Positions 16,892 through 25,215 of a stretch of DNA of 64,000 nt are shown one piece after another (position 1 is the stretch's first letter; every line of letters begins with the position of its first letter). Under the pieces are notes generated by a model. That model was not told where the DNA came from, did not search any database, and saw nothing but the letters and a program-made list of their open reading frames with translations. The DNA lies in contig JAFQJH010000001.1 of the NCBI GenBank assembly GCA_017415025.1, forward strand, positions 1-64,000, in the 5' to 3' direction. The translations under genes and the position numbers were made by a program. The DNA is from Clostridia bacterium (GTDB lineage: Bacteria; Bacillota; Clostridia; Oscillospirales; Acutalibacteraceae).

Positions 16892-17818
16892 TCACACAAA
16901 ATCAGGTGTGGATAAATACCTTCCGCCGCCGTCGGGGAAAATGACGACGATATTTTTATCCTTCATTTCCTCGCGCTGTGCAATTCGTGTTGCCGCGCAA
17001 AGTGCCGCACCTGCCGAAATTCCGACGAAAACGCCTTCGCTTTTTGCAACATCCTTCGCAAAAGCGTAAGCATCTTCGTCACTTACGGTAATAATCTCAT
17101 CAATAACATCGCGGTCGAGAATCTCGGGTACGAAATTTGCGCCGATTCCCTGAAGCTTATGCGCACCTGCCTTGCCCTCGGTCAGAAGGGGAGACGATGC
17201 GGGCTCAACTCCGATGATTTTAATGTCGGGATTTTTTTCTTTGAGGAATCTTCCGTTACCGCTGATTGTTCCGCCCGTGCCGATACCTGCGACAAAAACG
17301 TCAACTCTGCCGTCGAGCGCATCCCATATCTCGGGCGCGGTCGTTTTGATGTGCGCCGTCGGATTTGCGGGGTTGACAAACTGACCTGCGATAATGCTGT
17401 TCGAGTTTTCTTTCTTGATTTCCTCGGCCTTTTCGATACAGCCTGCCATACCCTTCGCGCCCTCTGTCAGGATAAGCTCTGCTCCGTAAGCGGACATCAG
17501 CTTCTTGCGCTCCTCACTCATCGTATCGGGCATAATAATAACCGTGTGGTAACCCTTCGCCGCGGCGATTGCCGCAAGACCGATTCCCGTATTACCGCTC
17601 GTGGGCTCAATTATAACCGAGCCTTCCTTCAGCGTGCCGTCAGCCTCGGCGGCTTCAATCATTTCGAGCGCAACGCGGTCCTTGATACTGCCTGCAGGGT
17701 TAAAATACTCGAGCTTTGCAAAAATATCGGCATTAAGACCGTACTTTTCCTTGATTATATTCAGCTTTAAAAGAGGGGTATTTCCGATAAGCTCGCAAAC
17801 ACTGTTATATATTTTCAT
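16892..17818 (-). CDS. cysK: Cysteine synthase A (O-acetylserine sulfhydrylase)
   Basis: PLP enzyme making cysteine from O-acetylserine and sulfide. 308 residues. The Schiff-base lysine is K46 in FNPAGSIKDR. The substrate loop TSGNTG (73-78), the PLP phosphate loop GIGTGGTISG and the C-terminal GISAGAALCAA and FPDGGGRYLST are all intact. It runs alone on the minus strand with its own promoter; no cysE is next to it. Confidence 0.97.
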   Translation of the reverse strand: MKIYNSVCELIGNTPLLKLNIIKEKYGLNADIFAKLEYFNPAGSIKDRVALEMIEAAEADGTLKEGSVIIEPTSGNTGIGLAAIAAAKGYHTVIIMPDTMSEERKKLMSAYGAELILTEGAKGMAGCIEKAEEIKKENSNSIIAGQFVNPANPTAHIKTTAPEIWDALDGRVDVFVAGIGTGGTISGNGRFLKEKNPDIKIIGVEPASSPLLTEGKAGAHKLQGIGANFVPEILDRDVIDEIITVSDEDAYAFAKDVAKSEGVFVGISAGAALCAATRIAQREEMKDKNIVVIFPDGGGRYLSTPDFV

Positions 17819-17849
17819 ATTATTCCTTCTTTTAACAAAATTTAATAAA

Positions 17850-17877
17850 ATTGTAACACCTTGCCCCGATTTGTCAA
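17850..17877 (-). promoter_or_regulatory. cysK promoter
   Basis: On the minus strand TTGACA (complement of 17872-17877), a 16-bp spacer and TACAAT (complement of 17850-17855). Confidence 0.75.
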
Positions 17878-17927
17878 GTATAATGTGCTTGTATTACATA
17901 ACTATTATTTTAAAGGAAGTCATAGAT

Positions 17928-18380
17928 ATGAACTCTTTTTTAGAAAAAATCCGAATGTTTATGTACGGCAGAAACGGCGTTGATAAGCTCTCGTTCGCAA
18001 CGCTGTTTGCGTACCTGCTCATCAACGGAATAAAGATGTTTTTCTACCGTATGCCCGCAATTTATTATACAATGTGGGCGGTTGCGCTTGCCTTTCTGGC
18101 GGTTACGGTTTTCCGTGTTCTTTCAAAAAATCTTGATAAACGGCGCAGTGAGGCGGCTCGCTTTGAGCAGTTTCTTATAAGCATCAATTTTAACGGAATG
18201 ATGTTTAAGTTAAGAAAAAAATTCAACCGCCTTTCAATGAGGATTTCACAGTTTTCGACCCACCGTTTCCGCACCTGCCCCCAGTGCAAGGAGCATCTGC
18301 GCCTTAGCAAAAAGCGCGGAAAACGCAAAATAACCTGCCCTAAATGCGGCAGAAAATTCACAACGTTTATTCCGTTTTAA
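17928..18380 (+). CDS. Small membrane protein with a C-terminal zinc ribbon
   Basis: 150 residues. Two hydrophobic segments (about 22-40 and 44-65) are followed by a basic linker (KFNRLSMRISQFSTHRFR) and a zinc ribbon CPQC-x16-CPKC. The frame stays open far upstream of 17928, but that part overlaps cysK on the other strand and lacks a ribosome site; ATG 17928 has AAAGGAAG upstream. Function unknown. Possibly in an operon with the zinc-ribbon gene 12 bp downstream. Confidence 0.75.
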   Translation: MNSFLEKIRMFMYGRNGVDKLSFATLFAYLLINGIKMFFYRMPAIYYTMWAVALAFLAVTVFRVLSKNLDKRRSEAARFEQFLISINFNGMMFKLRKKFNRLSMRISQFSTHRFRTCPQCKEHLRLSKKRGKRKITCPKCGRKFTTFIPF

Positions 18381-18392
18381 GGGGGATTTTAT

Positions 18393-18602
18393 ATGAGAAA
18401 GTGCTTGAGATGTGAAGCTGAAATGGTTGAGAACCTTTCAATGATGGCTTATGATGGTGGATTCGGTCTTGATGTCCGCGAGAAAGGCTTGTTCAAAGGC
18501 TCGCTCGGAAAAATCCGATGTGCCGTCTGTCCCGAGTGCGGATACACCGAAACCTATATCGAAGATACACAAAAGCTCAAAGACTTGACGAAAAAGAGAT
18601 AA
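18393..18602 (+). CDS. Small zinc-ribbon protein
   Basis: 69 residues with CLRC near the N-terminus and CPEC about 38 residues later, a typical pair of zinc knuckles. The last residues are basic (KLKDLTKKR). Similar proteins are annotated only as nucleic-acid-binding or hypothetical. AAGGGGGA lies upstream of ATG 18393. No function can be assigned. Confidence 0.7.
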   Translation: MRKCLRCEAEMVENLSMMAYDGGFGLDVREKGLFKGSLGKIRCAVCPECGYTETYIEDTQKLKDLTKKR

Positions 18603-18616
18603 AAAATTTTAATTTG

Positions 18617-18837
18617 TCGGGATGTTTTGTTTTTGCTGTTGACAACTTTGAGCAGTTTCCCCTGAAAGGGGAAATGTCGCATAGCGACAAAGGGGTGTTG
18701 CGAAGCAACGAGAAAAACAAGATAAATCAAAGAACTTTTTGGTCGCTGACGCTCCACCCATCCGCCCTGTCGGGCACCTTCCCTTTCAGAGAAGGCTACT
18801 TGTCTTTAGCTTGTTTCAAAATTGAAGAGACATCGAC
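18617..18837. repeat. Repeat module D, copy 1
   Basis: A 221-bp palindrome-rich repeat (CCCCTGAAAGGGG, TGTCGCATAGCGACA, GTTGCGAAGCAAC, a segment with GGTCGCTGACGCTCC, and CCTTTCAGAGAAGG). A second copy at 29530-29753 is highly similar across the whole length. Followed by the boundary motif AAACTCCCAATTT at 18838-18850. Reading frames through it are not genes. Confidence 0.8.
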
Positions 18838-18881
18838 AAACTCCCAATTTGTTAAACAAAACCTTCAAGGAGAAAATAGAA

Positions 18882-19313
18882 ATGAAAAAGATGTTATACC
18901 TTGCACCTGTTTTTGTAATTATTCTTATGCTTTCATCCTGTTCAGCCAAAACTCCGAAAATCGAAGATTACGAATGGAAAATGCGCACGATGATGAGCGA
19001 TGATGCTGACGGCTATGTCCTTGCGGTCGGCGAACCCGACAGCGTGTACCCCGAGGCGAAGGTCGTTGATATGACCCTGAAGGCAAAAAACGGCAAGCTG
19101 ACCGTTACGTCCTCGGCTGTGGATACGGTATACAACGGTACGTACACGGCAATGCGAACAACACCCGACGGCACGGATTACGAAATGATAATCGACGGCG
19201 AGAAGGTCTATGCAACCGTGGCACCGACGGAATATTACGACGGCTCACAGACTCCGACCCTCGTAATGACGATTGATGACTTTGCTGTGTATTTTGAGCC
19301 CACCGGGGAGTAA
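18882..19313 (+). CDS. Small lipoprotein of unknown function
   Basis: 143 residues. Signal peptide II with lipobox LSSC at about residues 17-20 (MLYLAPVFVIILMLSSC), so it is anchored to the outer face of the membrane. The mature part is beta-rich, with repeats of K-x-Y-A-T/G-T-Y-T type strands and no family I recognise. I chose ATG 18882 behind AAGGAGAAAATAGAA; the frame is open further up inside repeat D. Confidence 0.75.
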   Translation: MKKMLYLAPVFVIILMLSSCSAKTPKIEDYEWKMRTMMSDDADGYVLAVGEPDSVYPEAKVVDMTLKAKNGKLTVTSSAVDTVYNGTYTAMRTTPDGTDYEMIIDGEKVYATVAPTEYYDGSQTPTLVMTIDDFAVYFEPTGE

Positions 19314-19346
19314 TTTTGATTTATTGAAAGAAAAGAGGTGAGACCT

Positions 19347-20201
19347 ATGCTTGGCTACATCAGGGCGTACAAGCCTGAAATGACGTTTAAAAATTACGAA
19401 ATATACAAGGGTGTGTACTGTACGCTTTGTAAATCACTCGGCAAGCGTTACGGTCTGCCTGCACGTTTTATTCTTTCTTATGACTTCACTTTTTTCGCAA
19501 TGGTACGAATGGCTCTGCGCGAGGGCTGTCCGCAGTTTACTGCTTCGAGATGCTCGTTCAATCCTGCAAAAAAATGTCTTGACTGCAACCGCGATAACGA
19601 GGACATTGCCTATACGGCTGACGTTTCAATCCTTATGATGTATCACAAGCTGTGTGATAATATCGCGGACAGCAAGTTTTTTAAAAGAGCCTTATGTAAA
19701 ATCCTTCTGCCTTATGCAAAGCACCTCTACAAAAAAGCCTGCGCGCGCACGGGTGATGTATATAAGGTGCTTGAAACGCAGATGTCCCGTCAGCAGACAC
19801 TTGAGAAAAACAACGCCTCGCTTGACGAAGCCGCTGACCCGAGTGCCGTAATGCTTTCGGAGCTTCTGGGGTATAATATCGAATGTAACGATTTGCCGTC
19901 TCTCAGAAAATTCGGATATATGGTCGGCAGGTGGGTGTATATTACCGATGCCGCCCACGATTGTGAGGATGATATCAAGGACGGCAGCTTCAATCCGCTG
20001 AAAAAACGTTTTTCTTCGCCCGATTTCAAAATTTACTGCGAGGAAATGATGAATCTTACTATCGGAGAGGCAATTCTTTGCTATAAAAGATTGAAAATTT
20101 ACAGATTTGATGATATATTAACTAATGTACTTTACGACGGTGTTTACAGCGTAACGCAAAAGGTACTTAAGGAGGGTAATGAGCTTGAAAAATCCTTATG
20201 A
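19347..20201 (+). CDS. DUF5685-like protein
   Basis: 284 residues, soluble, rich in cysteine: GVYCTLCKSLGKRYG near residue 20 and CSFNPAKKCLDCNRDN near 75. Aspartate/histidine-rich helices follow (MMYHKLCDNIADSK, YITDAAHDCEDDIKDGSFNPL), compatible with a metal-binding helical bundle. It resembles the DUF5685 family by composition and layout; this is recognition by eye. ATG 19347 follows GAGGTGAGACC. It overlaps the J-protein gene by 23 bp, so the two are probably coupled and may act together. Confidence 0.75.
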   Translation: MLGYIRAYKPEMTFKNYEIYKGVYCTLCKSLGKRYGLPARFILSYDFTFFAMVRMALREGCPQFTASRCSFNPAKKCLDCNRDNEDIAYTADVSILMMYHKLCDNIADSKFFKRALCKILLPYAKHLYKKACARTGDVYKVLETQMSRQQTLEKNNASLDEAADPSAVMLSELLGYNIECNDLPSLRKFGYMVGRWVYITDAAHDCEDDIKDGSFNPLKKRFSSPDFKIYCEEMMNLTIGEAILCYKRLKIYRFDDILTNVLYDGVYSVTQKVLKEGNELEKSL

Positions 20202-20787
20202 GGTTCTGGGTCTTGATTCCAATGCAAAAATGGATGACGTTAAAAGAGCGTACCGCGAGCTTGCCAAGCAGTATAACGAGGACTACAAAAAAATGGATGA
20301 GCTCAATGCGGCTTATGATGCAATAGTTATGGGCTTCGGCAACAACAGCCGACAGAACAGCTATTCAAATACAAATTCACAGTATTCCTATGCTTCAAAT
20401 CCGTCCGACGGTGTTTCGGAATTCGGCGATATCCGCGCAAAGCTTAACAGCGGACGTATTGACGATGCCGAGATGCTTCTTGACGGAATACCGCATCAGC
20501 GCAGAAATGCGGAATGGTTTTATATAAAGGGTACAATTCAGCACCGCCGCGGCTGGCTTGAAAGTGCGGCAGAAAGCTTTGAAAAAGCATATAACCTTGA
20601 ACCCGACAACAAGGAGTATCAGGCGGCATTCAAACAGCTTCACAAGGAGAAAAAAGGCACGTTCCGTCAGGAAAGACAGCAGAGCGATAACGGTGGATGC
20701 GGCGACCCGTGTAATATCTGTACGGGACTTTGCTGTGCCGACTGCTGCTGTGAATGTATGGGCGGCGACCTTATCCGTTGCTGTTAA
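20179..20787 (+). CDS. J-domain-like protein lacking HPD, with TPR-like and Cys-rich C-terminus
   Basis: 202 residues. Residues 4-52 form a J-domain fold (NPYEVLGLDSNAKMDDVKRAYRELAKQY) but the HPD tripeptide that activates Hsp70 ATPase is NED at 33-35. About 75-155 are TPR-like helices (GRIDDAEMLLDGIP, GWLESAAESFEKAYNLEPDN). The last 30 residues contain 12 cysteines (GGCGDPCNICTGLCCADCC...), resembling a metal-binding or lipidated tail. It probably does not stimulate DnaK in the usual way. It overlaps the DUF5685-like gene and has AAGGAGGG upstream. Confidence 0.8.
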   Translation: MSLKNPYEVLGLDSNAKMDDVKRAYRELAKQYNEDYKKMDELNAAYDAIVMGFGNNSRQNSYSNTNSQYSYASNPSDGVSEFGDIRAKLNSGRIDDAEMLLDGIPHQRRNAEWFYIKGTIQHRRGWLESAAESFEKAYNLEPDNKEYQAAFKQLHKEKKGTFRQERQQSDNGGCGDPCNICTGLCCADCCCECMGGDLIRCC

Positions 20788-20790
20788 GCT

Positions 20791-21330
20791 ATGAATAACA
20801 CTGTTAAAACTGCCCTCGGAGGAATGTGCATTGCTCTTTCAACGGCAATTATGCTCGTTTCGTCCGTTCTTCCTTATTTTACCTATGCAATACCGGGTAT
20901 TGCCGCTCTTCTTGTCCTTTTTATGCAGGTTGAGTGCAATCCTAAGTGGGCGCTGGGCGTTTATGTCGGAACGTCAATAATCAGCGCGCTTGTCGTACCT
21001 TATAAAGAAGCGGTGGGAATATACATTGCCGTGCTCGGCTACTATCCGCTTATCAAACCTTTTTTCGATAAACCTAAAAACAAATACGTTTCATTACTTA
21101 TCAAAGCCGTGTTTTTTACGGTCGTTATCGTTGCAGCCTATTGGGTGATGATGTTCGTTTTCGGCATTTCGACAGAGCTTTTAGAGGAGAGCGAAAAGTT
21201 TTTCGTTCCGATTCTTGTCGTGCTCGGACTTGCGGCTTTCTTGCTTTACGACAGAGCGATGACAATGCTTGAAATCACATATTACCGCAAATGGCAGCGC
21301 ACGGTCAGAAAATTATTCAGAAGAAGATAA
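20791..21330 (+). CDS. Integral membrane protein of unknown function
   Basis: 179 residues with about five transmembrane helices: ALGGMCIALSTAIMLVSSVLPYF, GIAALLVLFMQV, GVYVGTSIISALVV, AVFFTVVIVAAYWVMMFVF and FFVPILVVLGLAAFLLY. The C-terminus is strongly basic (YYRKWQRTVRKLFRRR). The fold recalls small S-component-like proteins of ECF transporters, but no energising ATPase is nearby. Three bases after the J-protein stop. Confidence 0.65.
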   Translation: MNNTVKTALGGMCIALSTAIMLVSSVLPYFTYAIPGIAALLVLFMQVECNPKWALGVYVGTSIISALVVPYKEAVGIYIAVLGYYPLIKPFFDKPKNKYVSLLIKAVFFTVVIVAAYWVMMFVFGISTELLEESEKFFVPILVVLGLAAFLLYDRAMTMLEITYYRKWQRTVRKLFRRR

Positions 21331-21359
21331 TTATATACAGTTCATTTTGAGGGGTTACT

Positions 21360-22607
21360 ATGTCAAAGGATATCAAAAATTATGCAAGAACCAAGCGGGC
21401 TTGCTATTTTACAAATATTGCAAATGCATCGGCATTCAGCCTTCCGCCGCTTCTCTTCGTCACGTTCCGTGAGATGTACGGCATTTCGTACACACTGCTC
21501 GGAACGCTGGTGCTTATCAATTTCTGCACACAGCTTACAATCGACCTTATTTTTTCGTTTTTTACCAAATACTTCAACATACGCCTGTCGGTCAAGGCGA
21601 TGCCCTTGCTGACCTCGGCGGGCTTACTTACATACGCGCTTGTACCGACATTTTTCCCGCAGTATGCTTATGTCGGCTTAGTGCTGGGTACGGTGCTTTT
21701 CTCCGTTGCGGCGGGACTTTGTGAGGTGCTTGTCAGCCCTATTGTTGCGGCACTTCCGTCCGAAAACCCCGAGCGTGATATGAGCAAGCTCCATTCGCTA
21801 TATGCCTACGGTGTTGTAACTGTTGTTTGTGTCAGTACGGCGTTTTTAAAGCTTTTCGGCAATCACAACTGGATGTATCTGACTCTTTTCTGGGCGGCTC
21901 TTCCGATTGTGGCATTCATTCTTTTCAGCATTTCACCGTTGCCTGAGCTTAATCTTTCTTCTTCCTCGGCAAAAGAAAAGGGGAAGAAGCATACGGGAAT
22001 CCTTATACTCTGTGTGTTATGTATTTTCTTCGGCAGTGCGGCTGAAAACACAATGACAAACTGGATATCGAGCTATATGGAAAATGCATTGCAGATTCCA
22101 AAGATATGGGGCGATATTTTGGGAATGGCAGTGTTCGGAATACTCCTCGGTCTTACGAGAACGGCGTATGCAAAGTACGGCAAAAACATTTCGCTCGTGC
22201 TTACCGTAAGTATGATCGGTGCATTCATTTGCTACATCTGTGCAGGTCTTGTTCCCAATGCGGTTGTCGCAATGCTTGCGTGTATCCTTACGGGTATTTT
22301 CACATCAATGCTCTGGCCGGGAACACTCATTTTGATGGAAGAAAAAATTATGAATCCGGGTGTTGCGGCGTACGCACTTATGGCGGCAGGCGGCGATTTC
22401 GGCGCATCCGTAGCACCGCAGCTTGTCGGTGTTGTTGTGGATACCGTTTCCGTAAGCAAATGGGCGCCTGACCTTGCGGCTGAGTTTGCGATTTCTCCCG
22501 AGCAGCTCGGAATGAAGATTGCGATGCTTGTAGCGTCAATCTTCCCGTTTATCGGAATATTCATACTTGTTTACATAAGAAAAAATTTCAGAAAAGCAAA
22601 AAGTTGA
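21360..22607 (+). CDS. Major facilitator superfamily transporter
   Basis: 415 residues, 12 predicted transmembrane helices, split by a short charged loop (SSSSAKEKGKKHTG) at about 200. The half with ALPSENPERDMSKLHSLYAYGVVTVV resembles the FucP/sugar-permease branch of the MFS (conserved LH-x-x-Y-G-x-G type loop). Substrate not predictable. GAGGGG precedes the ATG. The last gene of the plus-strand run 18.9-22.6 kb; its stop lies in the shared terminator. Confidence 0.8.
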   Translation: MSKDIKNYARTKRACYFTNIANASAFSLPPLLFVTFREMYGISYTLLGTLVLINFCTQLTIDLIFSFFTKYFNIRLSVKAMPLLTSAGLLTYALVPTFFPQYAYVGLVLGTVLFSVAAGLCEVLVSPIVAALPSENPERDMSKLHSLYAYGVVTVVCVSTAFLKLFGNHNWMYLTLFWAALPIVAFILFSISPLPELNLSSSSAKEKGKKHTGILILCVLCIFFGSAAENTMTNWISSYMENALQIPKIWGDILGMAVFGILLGLTRTAYAKYGKNISLVLTVSMIGAFICYICAGLVPNAVVAMLACILTGIFTSMLWPGTLILMEEKIMNPGVAAYALMAAGGDFGASVAPQLVGVVVDTVSVSKWAPDLAAEFAISPEQLGMKIAMLVASIFPFIGIFILVYIRKNFRKAKS

Positions 22608-22634
22608 GAGACCGAAAATCTCTCAACTTTTTTT
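22601..22634. terminator. Bidirectional terminator, MFS gene and doc
   Basis: AAGTTGAGAG/CTCTCAACTT stem with T7 on the plus side and A-rich flank giving Ts on the minus side. Both convergent stop codons (22607 and 22623) lie inside or beside it. Confidence 0.8.
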
Positions 22635-23003
22635 ATGTTGTTTAATGAAATGAAGAATGTCATTATAATCAGCCTGACCGCTTGCGGTCATAAGACCGAG
22701 GGAGGTAAGCTCCTGCTGAGTATACTCAAGAATAATTCCGTTGAGCTTCAATGTAATCAGCATAACAAAGACACCTATACGCTTGTTACCGTCCACAAAA
22801 GCGTGATTGTTTATTAATGCAAACATCAGCCTTGTAGCTTTTTCTTCGACGGTGGGATATACCTCTTCGTCACCAAAACTGCCCTGCGCGCTGAAAACTG
22901 CCGATTCGAGCAAGCCCCTGTCACGAAGACCGTCAATGCCTCCTGTTTTTTTGATAAGCTTGGAATGGAGACCTGTTATTTCATCAACTGTCAGAATAAT
23001 CAT
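22623..23003 (-). CDS. doc: Doc-family toxin (death on curing)
   Basis: 126 residues. The Fic-fold active loop reads HAFVDGNKR (67-75), the Doc variant of HxFx(D/N)(A/G)NKR. Doc proteins of this type phosphorylate EF-Tu and stop translation. The GGIDGLRDRGLLESAVFSAQ segment is also typical. Translation is coupled to the antitoxin upstream through a 4-bp ATGA overlap. Probable type II toxin-antitoxin module. Confidence 0.9.
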   Translation of the reverse strand: MIILTVDEITGLHSKLIKKTGGIDGLRDRGLLESAVFSAQGSFGDEEVYPTVEEKATRLMFALINNHAFVDGNKRIGVFVMLITLKLNGIILEYTQQELTSLGLMTASGQADYNDILHFIKQHKKS

Positions 23004-23251
23004 TTTGCAAGTTCCGTAAATGTTTCCATATTTTCCTCAAGGATTTCGTCGGCAACTGCTTCAATTCGCTGATTGCGAAGCTGTATTGCCGCCGCAATAC
23101 TGTCGTATTCTGAAAAATCAACAACAACATATTTAGGCTTATTGTTTTTCAGAATAACCGCCATTCCGCCTTCATCAACCATTCTTACAACCTTTGAAAA
23201 ATTCTGATTTGCATCAGTCATCGGTACTAAAATATCTGTGTTGACCATCAT
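23000..23251 (-). CDS. Phd/YefM-family antitoxin
   Basis: About 83 residues with the Phd N-terminal fold (VPMTDANQNFSKVVRMVDEGGMAVILKNNKPKYVVV) and an acidic C-terminal helix (RIEAVADEILEENMETFTELAK) that would neutralise the toxin. ATG 23251 follows AGAGGTG; the frame extends to 23299 without a ribosome site. Antitoxin-first order and coupling match phd-doc operons, which are normally autorepressed. Confidence 0.88.
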   Translation of the reverse strand: MMVNTDILVPMTDANQNFSKVVRMVDEGGMAVILKNNKPKYVVVDFSEYDSIAAAIQLRNQRIEAVADEILEENMETFTELAK

Positions 23252-23312
23252 AATTATCACCTCTGACATTATTATATACGAAAAATAGGATGAAATCAAC
23301 CTATTTTTAAAA

Positions 23313-23350
23313 ATTAAAGCTGTTGCAACGAAAAACGAAGCAACAGCTAT
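23313..23350 (-). terminator. Terminator of the Dabb gene
   Basis: AGCTGTTGC/GCAACAGCT stem with a loop rich in A and G, followed on the minus strand by TTTAATTTTT. Confidence 0.75.
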
Positions 23351-23352
23351 TT

Positions 23353-23640
23353 TTAAAACTCAAAATCCACAACGCATCTGTCAGTAATAACAGAGTGGAC
23401 AAACTCCTTGACCTTGAGGTGCTCGGGATGCACCTGATATCCGTCAAGTGCTTCCTTATCCTTAAAAACAGAATACAAAGCAAGGTTGTAGCCGTTGGGA
23501 TTGAAGTTAAATCCGACCTCTGCGCTGTAAAGTCCGTCTATCTTTCCGACAAGGGAGGTCAGGCGTTTTTTCATCTCTGCCATATTTTTCTCTTTATCTT
23601 CATCATTTCTGACGTTCCAGAATACAATATGCTTAACCAT
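23353..23640 (-). CDS. Dabb-family (stress-responsive A/B barrel) protein
   Basis: 95 residues. The fold is ferredoxin-like with the family landmarks MVKHIVFWNV, the strand VGFNFNPNGYNLALYSVF and YQVHPEHLKVKEFV. Dabb proteins are dimeric barrels with varied roles, from stress proteins to cyclases; no specific reaction can be given. ATG 23640 sits 6 bp after TTGGAGG. Monocistronic. Confidence 0.85.
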   Translation of the reverse strand: MVKHIVFWNVRNDEDKEKNMAEMKKRLTSLVGKIDGLYSAEVGFNFNPNGYNLALYSVFKDKEALDGYQVHPEHLKVKEFVHSVITDRCVVDFEF

Positions 23641-23667
23641 AATTTCCTCCAAGAATATTTTTAAATA

Positions 23668-23695
23668 ATTATAGCAAAATATAAGCGTATGTCAA
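23668..23695 (-). promoter_or_regulatory. Promoter of the Dabb gene
   Basis: On the minus strand TTGACA (complement of 23690-23695), a 16-bp spacer and TATAAT (complement of 23668-23673). It lies in the short space shared with divergent malQ. Confidence 0.75.
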
Positions 23696-23733
23696 GTGTG
23701 CGTATGCTTATGATTTGAATCGGAAGTGATTAT

Positions 23734-25215
23734 TTGAGAACAAGCGGAATACTGTTACCCGTCAGTGCGTTGCCGTCAGATTACGGAATAGGCACGCTCG
23801 GCGAGGGTGCTTATAAATTTATAGATTTCCTGTCCGATGCATCACAGCATTATTGGCAGATTTTACCTCTCGGTCACACGGGTTTCGGCGACAGTCCGTA
23901 CCAATGCTTTTCTGCGTTTGCAGGCAATCCTTATTATATTGACCCGATGCTGCTTTTTCAGTCGGGCTATATCGGTAAAAACGACCTGCCCGAAGAGGAA
24001 AATATAGGAAAAATTGATTACGGCGCACTTTATAAAACAAGGGTGAAGCTTATAAAAAAAGCGGCGGAAAGGGCGGACGTCAATTCTGCGGAATATTCCT
24101 CATTCGAAAGGCAGAATCAGTTCTGGCTTGAGGATTATGCGCTGTTTATGTCGGTTAAGGAAAGCGAAAAAATGAAGCCGCTCAAAGCGTGGGAGGAAAA
24201 ACTTCGCCTGCCCGATGCGGACACCGTTGACCGACTCAAAACAAAGTACAGAAGCGAAATAAGGCTGTGGAAGAATATTCAGTTTCTTTTTCACCTTCAA
24301 TGGAGCAACCTTAAACGCTATGCCAATGCGAGAAACATTGAAATTATCGGCGATGTGCCGATTTATATTTCTGCCGATTCAGGTGAGATGTGGCTTCATA
24401 ACGAGCTTTTTGTGACGGATGATGACGGCAATCCTGCTCTGTTTTCGGGATGTCCGCCCGATAAGTTTTCACCTATGGGACAGCTCTGGGGTAATCCGAT
24501 TTATGACTGGACCTTCCACCGTAAGGACAACTATTCCTGGTGGATTTCACGCCTTCGGCACAATGCAACACTTTACGATGTTATAAGAATTGACCACTTT
24601 CGCGGAATTGAGGATTATTATGCTGTCGATTCGACCGCCTCAAATGCCGTGCTCGGTGAATGGTACAAGGGCCCGTCACGCGAGTTTATAGATGCGGTCA
24701 AGCGTAATATTCCTGCTCTTCGTGTGATAGCAGAGGATCTCGGCGACATAAACGACAGGGTACGCGATCTGCTTTGTTACAGTGATTTTCCGGGGATGAA
24801 AATTCTTCAGTTTGCCTTTGACGGTGCGTGCAACAGCGAATATCTTCCCCACAACTTTACCCGTCACAGCGTTGCTTACACGGGCACGCACGACAACCCT
24901 ACGATGAAGCAATGGACACTTATCACGGACGATGAATCTCTGAGCTTTGCCAAAAAATATCTTAACGTGAATAAAACGGATGCTTTGGTCAAAGATTGTA
25001 TCAGAGCGTTGTTTATGAGTGTCAGCGATACTGTAATTATCCCGATGCAGGATTGGCTTTCGCTCGGCAGCGAGGCGCGGATGAACGTGCCGTCAATTGC
25101 ATTCGGCAACTGGACGTGGAGACTTCGGGGCGATGAGCTTACCGAGGAGCTTTCGCGTGAAATCGCTGATATGACAAGGCTTTATTTCAGAAGTAATAAG
25201 GAGGAAATCCAATGA
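23734..25215 (+). CDS. malQ: 4-alpha-glucanotransferase (amylomaltase)
   Basis: GH77 enzyme that disproportionates maltodextrins in the cytoplasm. 493 residues. It starts MRTSGILLPVSALPSDYGIGTLG, the family N-terminus, from a TTG codon at 23734 with GGAAG upstream. Landmarks: GFGDSPYQCFSAFAGNPY, IGDVPIYISADSGEMW, the nucleophile Asp in DVIRIDHFRG, the acid Glu in IAEDLGDIN, and YTGTHDNPT. It is the first gene of an importer operon and overlaps the binding-protein gene by 4 bp, which points to maltodextrin or a similar alpha-glucan as the substrate. Confidence 0.96.
   Translation: MRTSGILLPVSALPSDYGIGTLGEGAYKFIDFLSDASQHYWQILPLGHTGFGDSPYQCFSAFAGNPYYIDPMLLFQSGYIGKNDLPEEENIGKIDYGALYKTRVKLIKKAAERADVNSAEYSSFERQNQFWLEDYALFMSVKESEKMKPLKAWEEKLRLPDADTVDRLKTKYRSEIRLWKNIQFLFHLQWSNLKRYANARNIEIIGDVPIYISADSGEMWLHNELFVTDDDGNPALFSGCPPDKFSPMGQLWGNPIYDWTFHRKDNYSWWISRLRHNATLYDVIRIDHFRGIEDYYAVDSTASNAVLGEWYKGPSREFIDAVKRNIPALRVIAEDLGDINDRVRDLLCYSDFPGMKILQFAFDGACNSEYLPHNFTRHSVAYTGTHDNPTMKQWTLITDDESLSFAKKYLNVNKTDALVKDCIRALFMSVSDTVIIPMQDWLSLGSEARMNVPSIAFGNWTWRLRGDELTEELSREIADMTRLYFRSNKEEIQ

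Noticed and set aside
17601..17927. Upstream extension of the zinc-ribbon membrane protein
   Set aside because: It overlaps cysK on the opposite strand and its promoter. The ATG at 17928 has a proper ribosome site.
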